From Candidatus Gastranaerophilales bacterium (GTDB lineage: Bacteria; Cyanobacteriota; Vampirovibrionia; Gastranaerophilales; Gastranaerophilaceae), in assembly GCA_944325155.1 (NCBI GenBank), contig CALUYY010000006.1, forward strand, positions 62,001 to 126,000: a stretch of 64,000 nt of DNA. The letters run 5' to 3'. Every line of letters begins with the position of its first letter. The stretch's first letter is position 1. The translations under genes and the position numbers were made by a program. This document shows, piece by piece, positions 28,508 through 37,956 of this stretch. A model generated the notes under the pieces. That model was not told the DNA's origin. It saw only the letters and a list, made by a program, of their open reading frames with translations, and made no database searches.

Positions 28508-29551
28508 TTAAACAAACCTTTGAAATGCCTGATATTCGGGATTTTTAAGATTGCTTATAATCGGCGTTTTCATTGAAGGGTCGGCATCGGCAGGTTTTGC
28601 CGCACGTTCAATATTGGTACCCGGTTTATTTATATGTTTTCTTTTTGTAAATTGTTCGTTAAATTTAGGAAGCCCGAAGCCAAGAAAACCTGTAACAAGA
28701 GCAAGTGAAATTGTTTCAAACCAAGCGGAAACATTTCTTGCATATTTCGTAATCGGGTTTTTATCATTATTTAAAACACCTTTTATTGTATCTTTGCCGT
28801 CCGCCGCCTTAATACCGATAAGCTCATCCAGCCCTTCCCGGGCTTTAGCGTTATCGGGGGTAATGTTTCTTACGGTGTTAATCATTTCTTCGTTTGTTTG
28901 TTTTGAAAAATCATCGCCGAAAATTTTCTTTGCGGCATCAAAAAGAGGAGTTTCAGCGTTTTTATTTTTTTTGAAGGGGTTAATTTTAGATAAAAATCCT
29001 TTATTTGTTTCCATTGAAAACATTTTTGACAAGTCGCCGCCTTCTTTATCAACCATTGTCATCATATTTACAAGCTGGTCTTTATTTTTGATATTTGAAT
29101 ATCTTGCAATTATATCGTCTTTGCCGAGCGGGTCGATACCGTTATTTGCCTTAAAATAACCTCTTAAGCGGGTCAATTTGCCCGCTTCTTTCCCCATATG
29201 GTCTTTTATTAATACAAGTCCGTTTTTCTTTTGCGCAAAAGAACACATACCGGTTTTTAAACCCTTCATTGCAAAAAGTATTGTCAAAATTGTTATGGCA
29301 TCCCTTGTTGCAATTTCTCTGAATTCGTCGGGTTCTCTTGCCTGAATCAGCCTCGGAACAAGAACACAGGAAGTAATTAAAGCGTAATATGCGCTGCGCC
29401 CGGGGTTATAGCTTTCGCCTTCAACAAAATTATTAATTCCTCTTAAAATTTTTGAAGTTTTAGCTTCATCGGGTCTGTTTGAGGTAATTTTAGCGCCCAG
29501 TTTTTTTGTTGCGGTTGATATATCCGCAATTAAATTATTACTTATCCGCAC
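28508..29551 (-). CDS. Lineage-specific membrane protein, second gene of a coupled pair
   Basis: A 347-aa protein of unknown family. It has a hydrophobic segment near residues 55-70 ('AYYALITSCVLVPRLIQ'), a second near 85-100 ('AITILTILFAMKGLKTG'), a long polar middle (about 110-270), and a C-terminal segment ('FETISLALVTGFLGFGLPKF') with a basic tail. The start overlaps the end of the upstream gene by 14 bp, indicating translational coupling. The same layout, two helices, long polar region, last helix and basic tail, is seen in the proteins at 29538 and 44423. No F-x-G leader is present. Confidence 0.65.
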   Translation of the reverse strand: MRISNNLIADISTATKKLGAKITSNRPDEAKTSKILRGINNFVEGESYNPGRSAYYALITSCVLVPRLIQAREPDEFREIATRDAITILTILFAMKGLKTGMCSFAQKKNGLVLIKDHMGKEAGKLTRLRGYFKANNGIDPLGKDDIIARYSNIKNKDQLVNMMTMVDKEGGDLSKMFSMETNKGFLSKINPFKKNKNAETPLFDAAKKIFGDDFSKQTNEEMINTVRNITPDNAKAREGLDELIGIKAADGKDTIKGVLNNDKNPITKYARNVSAWFETISLALVTGFLGFGLPKFNEQFTKRKHINKPGTNIERAAKPADADPSMKTPIISNLKNPEYQAFQRFV

Positions 29552-30656
29552 GAACTACCTCACCTTCTTTATTTCTGAAAGCATCGGTTTCGGGGTTTGT
29601 TTTATGCAGGGTGTAGAGTCTGGGTATATTCATCATAAAAAGACCCGTTAATACAACCATAAGAATATTTGTAATGAATTTAGAGCCTACTCTTAATTTC
29701 TTAAACGAATCCATGAACGGTTCAAAGTCAAGGTTAACGGTTGTAACGGAACCGCCTCTGGAACAATCTTTAATCATTGTTTTTTGAACATCGTTTCCGA
29801 AATTTGAAAAATCTTTTATAAGAGTAAGAATGGAATCTTCACCTTTAAGCGTTCCTTTAAGATTGGTCGACAACAATGAACCGAAATCGTCAGAAACGGT
29901 TTTTTTGACATCGGTGTATAAAGATACGATTTCATCATAAATTTGGTCTTTTGCTTTTATGATATCGCCTTTTTTTCTTCCCGAGCCGTCCGTTATTTTT
30001 TCTTTTAAATCTCTGTTTAAAAATTGTTTTAAAATGCCTCTTTTGGGAGCATTGTCATAATCAACCAAAAGCCCCGCAAGTTTTTTTGCATTATCCGAAG
30101 GTTCGGCGCCACCGATAACATCTTCGTTTAGCGAAAGAGCAAACATTCTTTCGTAGAATTTTTGTTTTATGCCTTTTGCAAACACCGGAGGATCTGTTTT
30201 GGGAAAATCAAGATCAACTCTGTCCATATACCCGTCTTTTATTAGAATGGCGCGCATTTGTTCCGTGAATGCTTCAATGTTTCTTAGCGGCACATCGTTT
30301 GCCGAACCTGCATATTTTTTAGATAATGCAAGAACAAACATAGGAATAATACACATGCTCGGGCCGGTCAAAAATTCCCTTATTGCAACTTCAGCCGCAG
30401 CTTTATAGTTATATTCACCGGTTATATCTTTATTTCTCTGAAGAGCCTGCCAGGTTCTCGGGATATTGGTGCCCGTCATGTCCTGAATGGTAAAAGATGC
30501 GGCAAAACCGCCTCTTGCAACGGCATCCCAAAAATTAATCATGGCATCCCCTTTAAAAGATGGTGTGTTTTGTGTCTTTTGGGGTGCGGTTTTATTCAAT
30601 CCGTTAGAGGAAGAATTAGCGTAAACATTGTAATTTTGTATATTGTTAACCTTCAT
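29538..30656 (-). CDS. Lineage-specific membrane protein with N-terminal PSFKG leader
   Basis: A 372-aa protein starting MKVNNIQNYN, with an Asn/Ser/Thr-rich leader ending in 'NTPSFKGDAM' (about residues 33-38). A membrane segment follows near 'FLTGPSMCIIPMFVLALS', then a long charged region, and a C-terminal helix ('FITNILMVVLTGLFMMNIP') with a polar tail. The ATG at 30656 is preceded by AAGAAGG at good spacing, and is therefore preferred over the longer frame from 30695. It is coupled to the next gene by a 14-bp overlap. Function unknown; the leader is one of six or seven similar ones in the window. Confidence 0.7.
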   Translation of the reverse strand: MKVNNIQNYNVYANSSSNGLNKTAPQKTQNTPSFKGDAMINFWDAVARGGFAASFTIQDMTGTNIPRTWQALQRNKDITGEYNYKAAAEVAIREFLTGPSMCIIPMFVLALSKKYAGSANDVPLRNIEAFTEQMRAILIKDGYMDRVDLDFPKTDPPVFAKGIKQKFYERMFALSLNEDVIGGAEPSDNAKKLAGLLVDYDNAPKRGILKQFLNRDLKEKITDGSGRKKGDIIKAKDQIYDEIVSLYTDVKKTVSDDFGSLLSTNLKGTLKGEDSILTLIKDFSNFGNDVQKTMIKDCSRGGSVTTVNLDFEPFMDSFKKLRVGSKFITNILMVVLTGLFMMNIPRLYTLHKTNPETDAFRNKEGEVVRADK

Positions 30657-30766
30657 AGACCTTCTTTGGAAGTGATACCGTATCAGACAACTCATAAAAG
30701 AGCGGTGAATATTTTAAATTGCTATTTCGACGGCAGGATGTTTACAAAAGTTTGTAAAAAAGAATT

Positions 30767-31123
30767 TTAATTAACCGATGTTATTTTATTGTTTAAATCG
30801 ACATGTACGATTTTAGGCTTAAATGTTTCCTGTTCCTTGGCGTCTAAAAGTGCGTATGCAACAATGATAACCGTGTCGCCTTTTTGAACTTTTCTTGCCG
30901 CCGCACCGTTTAAGCATATCTGCCCCGAATTTTCTTTTCCTTCGATAACATATGTATGAAATCTTTCGCCGTTATTTACGTTTAAAATATCGACTTTTTG
31001 ATTTACACAAATGCCCGATGCTTCAAGAAGGGCTTTATCTATTGTGATGGAACCCACGTAATTAAGATTTGCGTCAGTTACGGTTGCTCTGTGGATTTTT
31101 GCAAATAAAAACTCTTTTAACAT
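30767..31123 (-). CDS. panD: Aspartate 1-decarboxylase proenzyme
   Basis: A 118-aa pyruvoyl-dependent enzyme making beta-alanine for pantothenate. The self-cleavage Gly-Ser site is visible as 'YVGSITID' (Gly24-Ser25). Other family residues are '[13 protein letters not shown]' and '[18 protein letters not shown]'. The length is close to the usual 115-130 aa. No panB or panC is adjacent. The upstream region holds a plus-strand terminator, treated separately. Confidence 0.95.
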   Translation of the reverse strand: MLKEFLFAKIHRATVTDANLNYVGSITIDKALLEASGICVNQKVDILNVNNGERFHTYVIEGKENSGQICLNGAAARKVQKGDTVIIVAYALLDAKEQETFKPKIVHVDLNNKITSVN

Positions 31124-31169
31124 AACGTTTGGATTTTATACCAAATAAAAAAACATCTCAATATAAAAT

Positions 31170-31337
31170 ATTAAGAAATGTTAAGAAAATCGCAAAAAAC
31201 ATGTTATTAAATTTACAAAACGTGGAACATATAAAGTGTAATTAAGATAATTAATCAAAAAGATTATAAAAAGTTTCTCTCTCTAATTCCTCTCTCTAAT
31301 ATGTGGTAAATTTGACCGGTCATACCGGTTTTTTTTT
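31170..31337 (+). ncRNA. Candidate small non-coding RNA between two minus-strand genes
   Basis: A plus-strand intrinsic terminator (31315-31337) lies where both flanking genes, panD and the one at 31354, are on the minus strand. No plus-strand gene feeds into it. Upstream on the plus strand are two TTAAG copies 10 bp apart (31171-31185), a TATAAA-like element near 31230, and a C/U-rich segment with TCTCTCTAAT repeated at 31278 and 31291. Such C/U-rich single strands in small RNAs can pair with Shine-Dalgarno sequences. The 5' end is uncertain. Confidence 0.4.
31315..31337 (+). terminator. Orphan plus-strand intrinsic terminator
   Basis: Two ACCGGT copies (self-complementary 6-bp arms, 3-nt loop) followed by T9. 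On the minus strand no T-run follows the stem, so it works only in the plus direction. Confidence 0.75.
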
Positions 31338-31353
31338 GCGAAAAATTTAAAAA

Positions 31354-31824
31354 TTAACCCGCTATAAATTCAAGATATCTTTCAAGAACTCTGTATCCGC
31401 CGTTTAATTCCATAAGCTTAACGTTTGATGTGTTTGCAAGAAGATATTTTAATTCTCTAACTCTTATTTCAAAAACTTCATCGGCGAATTTTCTTGTGTA
31501 ATAATCTTTTGAATTTGACCAGTCGACAATAAGCATTAATTCTTCATACATGGTCTCGGGTGCGGTATATTCAACGGGGGCAAAATTAATTTCTCTTAAT
31601 TTATTGTATTCAACGTTTGTAACTTTTGGCTGAACAACGGTATAAGAGAAAATTTTTCTTATTGTGATATAGTTATTTGCAAGCGATTTCTGGTACGGAG
31701 AAACTTTGGACCTTAAAAAAAGCCCCGATAAGCTGATTTCATCAAGATAGCTGCTTTTATATTCTCTTATTGCCGCCTCTTTAAGTTCAAAACCCTGCAA
31801 AATTATATCCTTAAAAATCTCCAT
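31354..31824 (-). CDS. Unknown 156-aa protein
   Basis: A soluble 156-aa protein with no recognised domain. It is rich in charged and aromatic residues with alternating helix and strand, for example 'YQKSLANNYITIRKIFSY', 'YEELMLIVDWSNSKDYYTRKF' and 'FEIRVRELKYLLANTSNVKL'. No signal peptide or membrane helix. Codon use and composition match its neighbours and it fills its interval neatly, so I take it as a real gene. It is read toward panD but about 230 bp away; no function is proposed. Confidence 0.6.
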   Translation of the reverse strand: MEIFKDIILQGFELKEAAIREYKSSYLDEISLSGLFLRSKVSPYQKSLANNYITIRKIFSYTVVQPKVTNVEYNKLREINFAPVEYTAPETMYEELMLIVDWSNSKDYYTRKFADEVFEIRVRELKYLLANTSNVKLMELNGGYRVLERYLEFIAG

Positions 31825-31886
31825 GCCGAAAGCATATTACCATGGTAGTTAATTTTATTAAAAAAATAAAGTATCTTTACAAAAAT

Positions 31887-31915
31887 TTTACAGGCGGTTT
31901 TGTTAAAGGTATAAT
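31887..31915 (+). promoter_or_regulatory. Sigma70-type promoter of ndk-tgt
   Basis: TTTACA and a perfect TATAAT are separated by 17 bp, 28 bp upstream of the ndk start. A canonical AAGGAG follows at 31931-31936. This is the best promoter match seen in the window. Confidence 0.6.
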
Positions 31916-31942
31916 TATTCAAGCATTTTCAAGGAGTAAACT

Positions 31943-32395
31943 ATGGAAAGAACATTTATTGCGCTTAAACCCGATGCGGTTAAAAGAGGTTTAATGGGTA
32001 AAATTATTGAAAGAATTGAACAAAAAGGGTATAAAATCGTTGCGATGAAAATGATGAACGTGCCCGTTAAGCTTGCCGAGAAGCATTATGAAGAACATTT
32101 CGGCAAATCTTTTTATAACGATTTAATAAGCTATATCACATCCGGCCCCGTTGTTGCCATGGTTCTTGAAGGAGAAAACGTTATTTTGGGAACAAGACAC
32201 ATTGTCGGCAAAACAAACCCCGATGAAGCGGATGTCGGCTCAATCAGAGCGGATTTTTGCATGACAAAAGAATATAATTCAATCCATGCTTCAGATTCGG
32301 CCGAAAGCGCAAAAAGAGAGATTTCATTATGGTTTAATGAAGATGAAATCTGCAGCAATTATAAAACGTCTTTAGAACTTTTAATGGGTATATAA
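31943..32395 (+). CDS. ndk: Nucleoside diphosphate kinase
   Basis: A 150-aa kinase balancing NTP and dNTP pools through a phospho-histidine intermediate. Conserved stretches are 'ERTFIALKPDAVKRGLMG', 'VAMVLEGENVI', 'IRADFC' and the active-site 'NSIHASDSAESAKREI'. AAGGAG lies 6 nt upstream. Its stop codon is directly followed by the tgt ATG, so the two are translated from one message. Confidence 0.97.
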   Translation: MERTFIALKPDAVKRGLMGKIIERIEQKGYKIVAMKMMNVPVKLAEKHYEEHFGKSFYNDLISYITSGPVVAMVLEGENVILGTRHIVGKTNPDEADVGSIRADFCMTKEYNSIHASDSAESAKREISLWFNEDEICSNYKTSLELLMGI

Positions 32396-33523
<1,128 letters not shown>

Positions 33524-33563
33524 CAGTTTGGCATTTTTCATAAAAAAATAGTAAAATAGCATT

Positions 33564-34562
33564 ATGCCGAAAATTTCAGTAATAATTCCCGTTTATAATA
33601 CGGAACAATATTTAAGCTTTTGTCTTGATTCTATTTTGCTTCAAAGTTTTAAAGATTTTGAAGTTATCTGCGTTAATGACGGGTCAACCGATAAAAGCGA
33701 AAAAATTCTTGAAAATTATTCAAAATTTGACGGCAGAATAAAATATATAAATACATCCCATAAAGGTGCGGGCGGAGCAAGAAACGAAGGATTAAAAGTT
33801 GCATGCGGCGAATTTATAACTTTTGTCGATTCGGATGACACAATTTCACCTTTAATGCTTGAAAATTTATACAATGACATTTTAAAATCCAATGCGGATT
33901 TTGCATTTTGCAACGTATTGTGCTCAAACGAAAAAACGGGCGAGAATAAAATTTGGAACTTGGGAACGGATAACCAAAATTTCCAAAATGCACTCAGAAT
34001 CTGTGCGGCAAAAGTGCTTATAAAAGATATTTATGCCTGTATTTCAAATATTGTCTGCGCAAAGTTATATAAAAAAGAATTTTTAGATAACATTATTTTT
34101 GATGAAAACACCGTTTTCGAAGATATTCCTTATACAACGGAAATTTATCTTAAGGCAAATATAATCGCTTACGATAAAAATCCTTATTATATTTACCGTA
34201 CGGGAAGAGAAAATTCCGTAATGAATCAAAAAAACGAAGGATACAAAAATATCTTCAAAATGAGGGAAAAGCAGGAAGAAATATTCAAAAAGTACGGAAA
34301 ATACGAAGAATTTAAAGAAGTTTTACTTGTCATTAAAATGGAAGATTTTTTGACAAGAACGATAAGCGCAAACATTGAAACAAGTTTGGAGATGTTTGAA
34401 ATTATAAAAGAAAAATTTAATAATTTTAATTATTCAGAATTTGACAACAAAAAAATCGAAAAAATTAAAAATGTTTATGCAAAGATTTTAAAAATGAATA
34501 ATGAAGAATTTATTCAATATACAAAAAGAATAAAAGCTGCGGGGGTAAACAAAAATGGTTAA
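33564..34562 (+). CDS. Family 2 glycosyltransferase (first of a tandem pair)
   Basis: A 332-aa GT-A enzyme. The N-terminal domain has 'ISVIIPVYNTEQYLSFCLDS', 'EVICVNDGSTDKS', 'GAGGARNEGL' and the DxD motif 'FVDSDDTI'. The C-terminal 100 residues are helical and Lys/Glu-rich, as in capsule or LPS sugar transferases. No membrane segment is seen. It overlaps the next GT2 gene by 8 bp, suggesting coupling. Donor and acceptor sugars are unknown. Confidence 0.9.
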   Translation: MPKISVIIPVYNTEQYLSFCLDSILLQSFKDFEVICVNDGSTDKSEKILENYSKFDGRIKYINTSHKGAGGARNEGLKVACGEFITFVDSDDTISPLMLENLYNDILKSNADFAFCNVLCSNEKTGENKIWNLGTDNQNFQNALRICAAKVLIKDIYACISNIVCAKLYKKEFLDNIIFDENTVFEDIPYTTEIYLKANIIAYDKNPYYIYRTGRENSVMNQKNEGYKNIFKMREKQEEIFKKYGKYEEFKEVLLVIKMEDFLTRTISANIETSLEMFEIIKEKFNNFNYSEFDNKKIEKIKNVYAKILKMNNEEFIQYTKRIKAAGVNKNG

Positions 34563-35559
34563 AATTTCGGTTGTAATCCCTATATATAACAGCGAAGAAT
34601 ATTTAAGAAAATGTCTTGATTCAATTATTTATCAAACGTATGAAAATCTTGAAATAATTTGCGTTAACGACGGCTCAACCGATGGAAGCGCCGAAATTTT
34701 AAAAGAATACGAAAACAAAGATAAAAGAATAAAAGTTTATACAAAAGAAAACACCGGTCTTTCGGATACAAGAAACCACGGTCTGGATAAGGCGGAAGGC
34801 GATTATGTTTCTTTTATTGATTCGGATGACTGGGTTTCATTAACTTTATTTGATGATTTTGTTAAAATTTTAAATCAATTAAATCAAAATATTGATATTT
34901 ACAATTTTAACGCATACGCCATAAAAGAAAATGAAAATAAAATTTTTACCGATGTTTTTTTCAATATAAGAGATATAAGAAACCACGAATCGGTTTATAC
35001 AATTCATACGCTGAAAGATTTTAAACGTCCGTTTTCCGGCAATTTCGGCGTGTATAACAAAATTTACGGAACGGATTTTTTAAAAAGCAATAATATCTGG
35101 TTCCCTTCAAGATTAATTTTTGAAGACCAGGCTTTTTATACGGAATGTTTCATTAAGGCAAAATCAATCATAGTAAACGATAAGCCTTATTATGCTTATA
35201 TAAAAAGAACAAAAGCCAATATTATGGGAAATCTTTCAAATAAAACTTTTGACATTTTAAAAATTATCGACATTATAGATAAAACAATCAAGGGTTCTGA
35301 ATATTATGAATATTTAAAATACGCACTTCTTCAGCATAAATACACAAATTTAAGCTATTTTTTCTTTGAAACGGCAGACGAGAAAAAAGATGAATTTTAC
35401 GGCGAGATGAAAAAAGTTCTTCTTGAAACTAAAAATGAAAATTTTGATGAAAATATCGCTTCAAAATTAAGAGGATATCCCATATATAAAGACGTTTTAG
35501 CGCTCAACGGAAACGAATTTTTTGAGAAATATAAAGATAAAATCATAAAAGAAAGATAG
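34555..35559 (+). CDS. Family 2 glycosyltransferase (second of a tandem pair)
   Basis: A 334-aa GT2 enzyme, clearly similar to its upstream neighbour ('ISVVIPIYNSEEYLRKCLDS', 'EIICVNDGSTDGS', 'NTGLSDTRNHGL', 'FIDSDDWVS'), so the pair probably arose by duplication. The C-terminal half has diverged. Its start lies within the end of the previous gene. Likely role in surface polysaccharide or lipooligosaccharide assembly. Confidence 0.9.
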   Translation: MVKISVVIPIYNSEEYLRKCLDSIIYQTYENLEIICVNDGSTDGSAEILKEYENKDKRIKVYTKENTGLSDTRNHGLDKAEGDYVSFIDSDDWVSLTLFDDFVKILNQLNQNIDIYNFNAYAIKENENKIFTDVFFNIRDIRNHESVYTIHTLKDFKRPFSGNFGVYNKIYGTDFLKSNNIWFPSRLIFEDQAFYTECFIKAKSIIVNDKPYYAYIKRTKANIMGNLSNKTFDILKIIDIIDKTIKGSEYYEYLKYALLQHKYTNLSYFFFETADEKKDEFYGEMKKVLLETKNENFDENIASKLRGYPIYKDVLALNGNEFFEKYKDKIIKER

Positions 35560-35613
35560 CAAAACAAAAAATTTTAAAGTTTTGTAAAGAGTGTTAAAAA
35601 TCAGTTTTAAAGT

Positions 35614-35648
35614 ATATTTGACTTTAGAGTATGTTTATTGTCAAATAT
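35614..35648 (+). promoter_or_regulatory. Inverted repeat in the rpsL leader
   Basis: ATATTTGAC and GTCAAATAT form perfect 9-bp arms 17 bp apart, ending about 35 bp before the rpsL start. It could be an operator around the promoter or an mRNA stem-loop. No T-run follows, so it is not a terminator. Confidence 0.4.
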
Positions 35649-35683
35649 AGAATGCTGATTACTGAATAAAAAAGGAAATAATA

Positions 35684-36073
35684 ATGCCCACAATTAACCA
35701 ATTAGTTAAAAAAGAAAGAAAAAGAATTTTAGATAAAACCAAATCACCGGCTCTTACAAACTGCCCCCAGAGAAGAGGCGTTTGCACAAGAGTTTACACA
35801 ACGACGCCTAAAAAACCGAACTCTGCATTAAGAAAAGTTGCAAGGGTAAGATTAACAAACGGTTTTGAAGTAACGTCTTATATCCCCGGTATCGGTCATA
35901 ACTTACAGGAACACTCCGTTGTTATGATTAGAGGCGGAAGGGTTAAAGACCTTCCCGGCGTTCGTTATCACATTATAAGAGGTACGCTTGACACCGCAGG
36001 CGTTCAAAACAGAACACAATCAAGATCAAAATACGGCGCTAAAAAAGCTAAACAGGGCGCCAATAAAAAATAA
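35684..36073 (+). CDS. rpsL: 30S ribosomal protein S12
   Basis: A 129-aa S12, part of the decoding centre. It starts '[14 protein letters not shown]' and contains '[19 protein letters not shown]' and '[13 protein letters not shown]', with the Lys residues in both loops that are usual in streptomycin-sensitive strains. The basic C-terminus is complete. AAAGGAAA lies upstream of the ATG. It is followed by rpsG, as in most bacteria. Confidence 0.98.
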   Translation: MPTINQLVKKERKRILDKTKSPALTNCPQRRGVCTRVYTTTPKKPNSALRKVARVRLTNGFEVTSYIPGIGHNLQEHSVVMIRGGRVKDLPGVRYHIIRGTLDTAGVQNRTQSRSKYGAKKAKQGANKK

Positions 36074-36139
36074 TTAAAGAGTTGCAATAATTCGTGCTGA
36101 ACAATTACAACTTAGATTAAAAGAAAGGCAAAAATTACA

Positions 36140-36610
36140 ATGTCAAGACGTTCAAAACCGGCAAGAAGAATACCCGCACCGGATCCTATATACAACAGCG
36201 TTGATATAGCTAAATTTATCAACCGCCTTATGAAAAGAGGCAAAAAATCAATTGCACAAAGAATTTTCTATTCTTCAATGGATAAAATTCAAGAAAAAAC
36301 AAAAGAAAATCCTATTGATGTTTTCAAAAAAGCATTAACAAACGCAACCCCTCTTATTGAAGTAAAAGCTCGCCGTATCGGCGGTTCAACATATCAAGTG
36401 CCCGTTGAAGTCAAACCCGACAGAGGTCAGGCTTTGGGCTCCTGCTGGTTAATTGAATCGGCAAGAAAAAGAAGCGGGAAATCCATGATTGAAAAATTAA
36501 CAAACGAAATTATGGACGCTTCAAACGGAATCGGCGCTTCATGCAAAAAACGTGAAGATACGCACAAAATGGCCGAAGCAAACAAAGCTTTTGCTCATTA
36601 CAGATATTAA
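36140..36610 (+). CDS. rpsG: 30S ribosomal protein S7
   Basis: A 156-aa S7, primary binder of the 16S rRNA 3' domain. Blocks 'INRLMKRGKKSIAQRIFY', 'ARRIGGSTYQVPVEV', 'GSCWLIESARKRSGKSM' and 'KREDTHKMAEANKAFAHYRY' are characteristic. AAAGGCAAAA lies before the ATG. A terminator follows directly, so the usual fusA and tufA genes of the str operon are not co-transcribed here. Confidence 0.98.
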   Translation: MSRRSKPARRIPAPDPIYNSVDIAKFINRLMKRGKKSIAQRIFYSSMDKIQEKTKENPIDVFKKALTNATPLIEVKARRIGGSTYQVPVEVKPDRGQALGSCWLIESARKRSGKSMIEKLTNEIMDASNGIGASCKKREDTHKMAEANKAFAHYRY

Positions 36611-36630
36611 TTTTTTAGTTTTAATATTTA

Positions 36631-36661
36631 AAAGACCTCTTAATATTAGAGGTCTTTTTTT
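36631..36661 (+). terminator. Intrinsic terminator after rpsG
   Basis: AAAGACCTCT pairs with AGAGGTCTTT around a short AT loop, followed by T tract. It ends the two-gene rpsL-rpsG operon. Confidence 0.92.
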
Positions 36662-36678
36662 GTGCTAGAATTTTTCTT

Positions 36679-37956
36679 ATGGAAAATATTTACGATTTAA
36701 TCATAATAGGCCTGGGTCCTGCGGGAATGAGGGCGGCAGAAATTGCACTTTCAAATAACCTTAAGGTTCTTGCATTTGAAAAAGAAACAATAGGCGGATG
36801 CTGTTTAAACAGAGGCTGTGTCCCCACCAAAGCAATTTTGCATTCCGCCGAAATTTTTGAAGAAATGAAAAAAGCTTCAATCACGGGAATTAAAACTGAA
36901 GGGGAAATTAAACCCGAAATTTCTTCAATAATAAAAAGAAAAAACGACATTGTTCAAAAACTTGCAAAGGCCGCAGAAAACGCATTCATTAAAAAAGGGC
37001 TTGAAATTATAAAAGAAAATGCTTCCGTTGATTATAAAAATTTATCCGTAAACGGCAAAAAAGCAAAAAATATAATCATTTCAACGGGAAGCGAACCGTA
37101 TGAGCTTTCAAATTTAAAATTTAACAAAAAAGATATTTTAAGCTCCGATGACATTTTAAACCTTGAAAACTTGCCGAAATCGATTGCAATAATAGGTTCG
37201 GGCGCAATCGGAATCGAGTGGGCAAGAATTTTTTCAAGCTTTGATGTTAATGTTACTTTAATTGAAAAAGAAAATTCAATTCTGCCTAATTTTGATATTG
37301 ATATTCAAAAACGAATTTTAAGAATTTTAAAAATGAAAAAAGTTAAGGTTTTAACGGGCGTTTGTGCGCAATCGTATGAAAATAAAATTTTAACTTTAGA
37401 CAACAATGAAAAAATTGAAACAGATATTGTTCTTGTTGCCGTCGGAAGAAAAAGAATAATCCCCTGCAATTTAACCGTCAACCCCGATTTAACCACAAAT
37501 TATGACAACATTTATGCCATAGGGGATATTGCGGCAAAAAAAATGCTCGCACACACGGCAAGTATGCATGCAAACTGCATAATGAATAAAATTGCGGGAA
37601 AAGAATATCAAATAACAAAAGACAATCTTATACCGTCCGTCGTCTACGGCTCTCCGGAAGCGGCTTCTATCGGGTTAATCGAACAGGAAACGGATGAAAG
37701 TTATAAAATACATAATCTTCCCGTTTCTTATCTTTCAAAATCATGGTGCGATAATAAAACGGACGGATTTATAAAAATAATCACAAAAGATAATCTGATA
37801 AAAGGCGCGCATATTATATCCCCAGAAGCTTCAAGCCTTATTTGCGCAATTCAGATTATGATGAATACAAACTATTCAATCAATAAAATTAAAGAAACGG
37901 TTTTTGCACACCCGACATACAGCGAAGGTATTTATGAGGCGCTTAAAAATGGATAA
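36679..37956 (+). CDS. lpdA: Dihydrolipoyl dehydrogenase-like flavoprotein
   Basis: A 425-aa pyridine nucleotide-disulfide oxidoreductase. FAD motif 'IIIGLGPAGMRAAEIAL'; redox disulfide 'GGCCLNRGCVPTK' (CxxxxC); NAD-binding 'IAIIGSGAIGIEWARIF'; 'IYAIGDI'; and the C-terminal catalytic 'FAHPTYSEGIYEAL' with the His-Glu pair. It is about 40 residues shorter than typical E3 proteins but keeps all motifs. The end overlaps the start of lipA, which supports a lipoyl-linked role over glutathione or mercuric reductase. The 2-oxoacid dehydrogenase or glycine cleavage partner is not in the window. Confidence 0.85.
   Translation: MENIYDLIIIGLGPAGMRAAEIALSNNLKVLAFEKETIGGCCLNRGCVPTKAILHSAEIFEEMKKASITGIKTEGEIKPEISSIIKRKNDIVQKLAKAAENAFIKKGLEIIKENASVDYKNLSVNGKKAKNIIISTGSEPYELSNLKFNKKDILSSDDILNLENLPKSIAIIGSGAIGIEWARIFSSFDVNVTLIEKENSILPNFDIDIQKRILRILKMKKVKVLTGVCAQSYENKILTLDNNEKIETDIVLVAVGRKRIIPCNLTVNPDLTTNYDNIYAIGDIAAKKMLAHTASMHANCIMNKIAGKEYQITKDNLIPSVVYGSPEAASIGLIEQETDESYKIHNLPVSYLSKSWCDNKTDGFIKIITKDNLIKGAHIISPEASSLICAIQIMMNTNYSINKIKETVFAHPTYSEGIYEALKNG

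Noticed and set aside
35559-35581. Weak terminator after the GT2 pair (CAAAAC ... GTTTTG)
   Set aside because: The arms are only A/T-rich with a long loop and no T-run, so they cannot be called.
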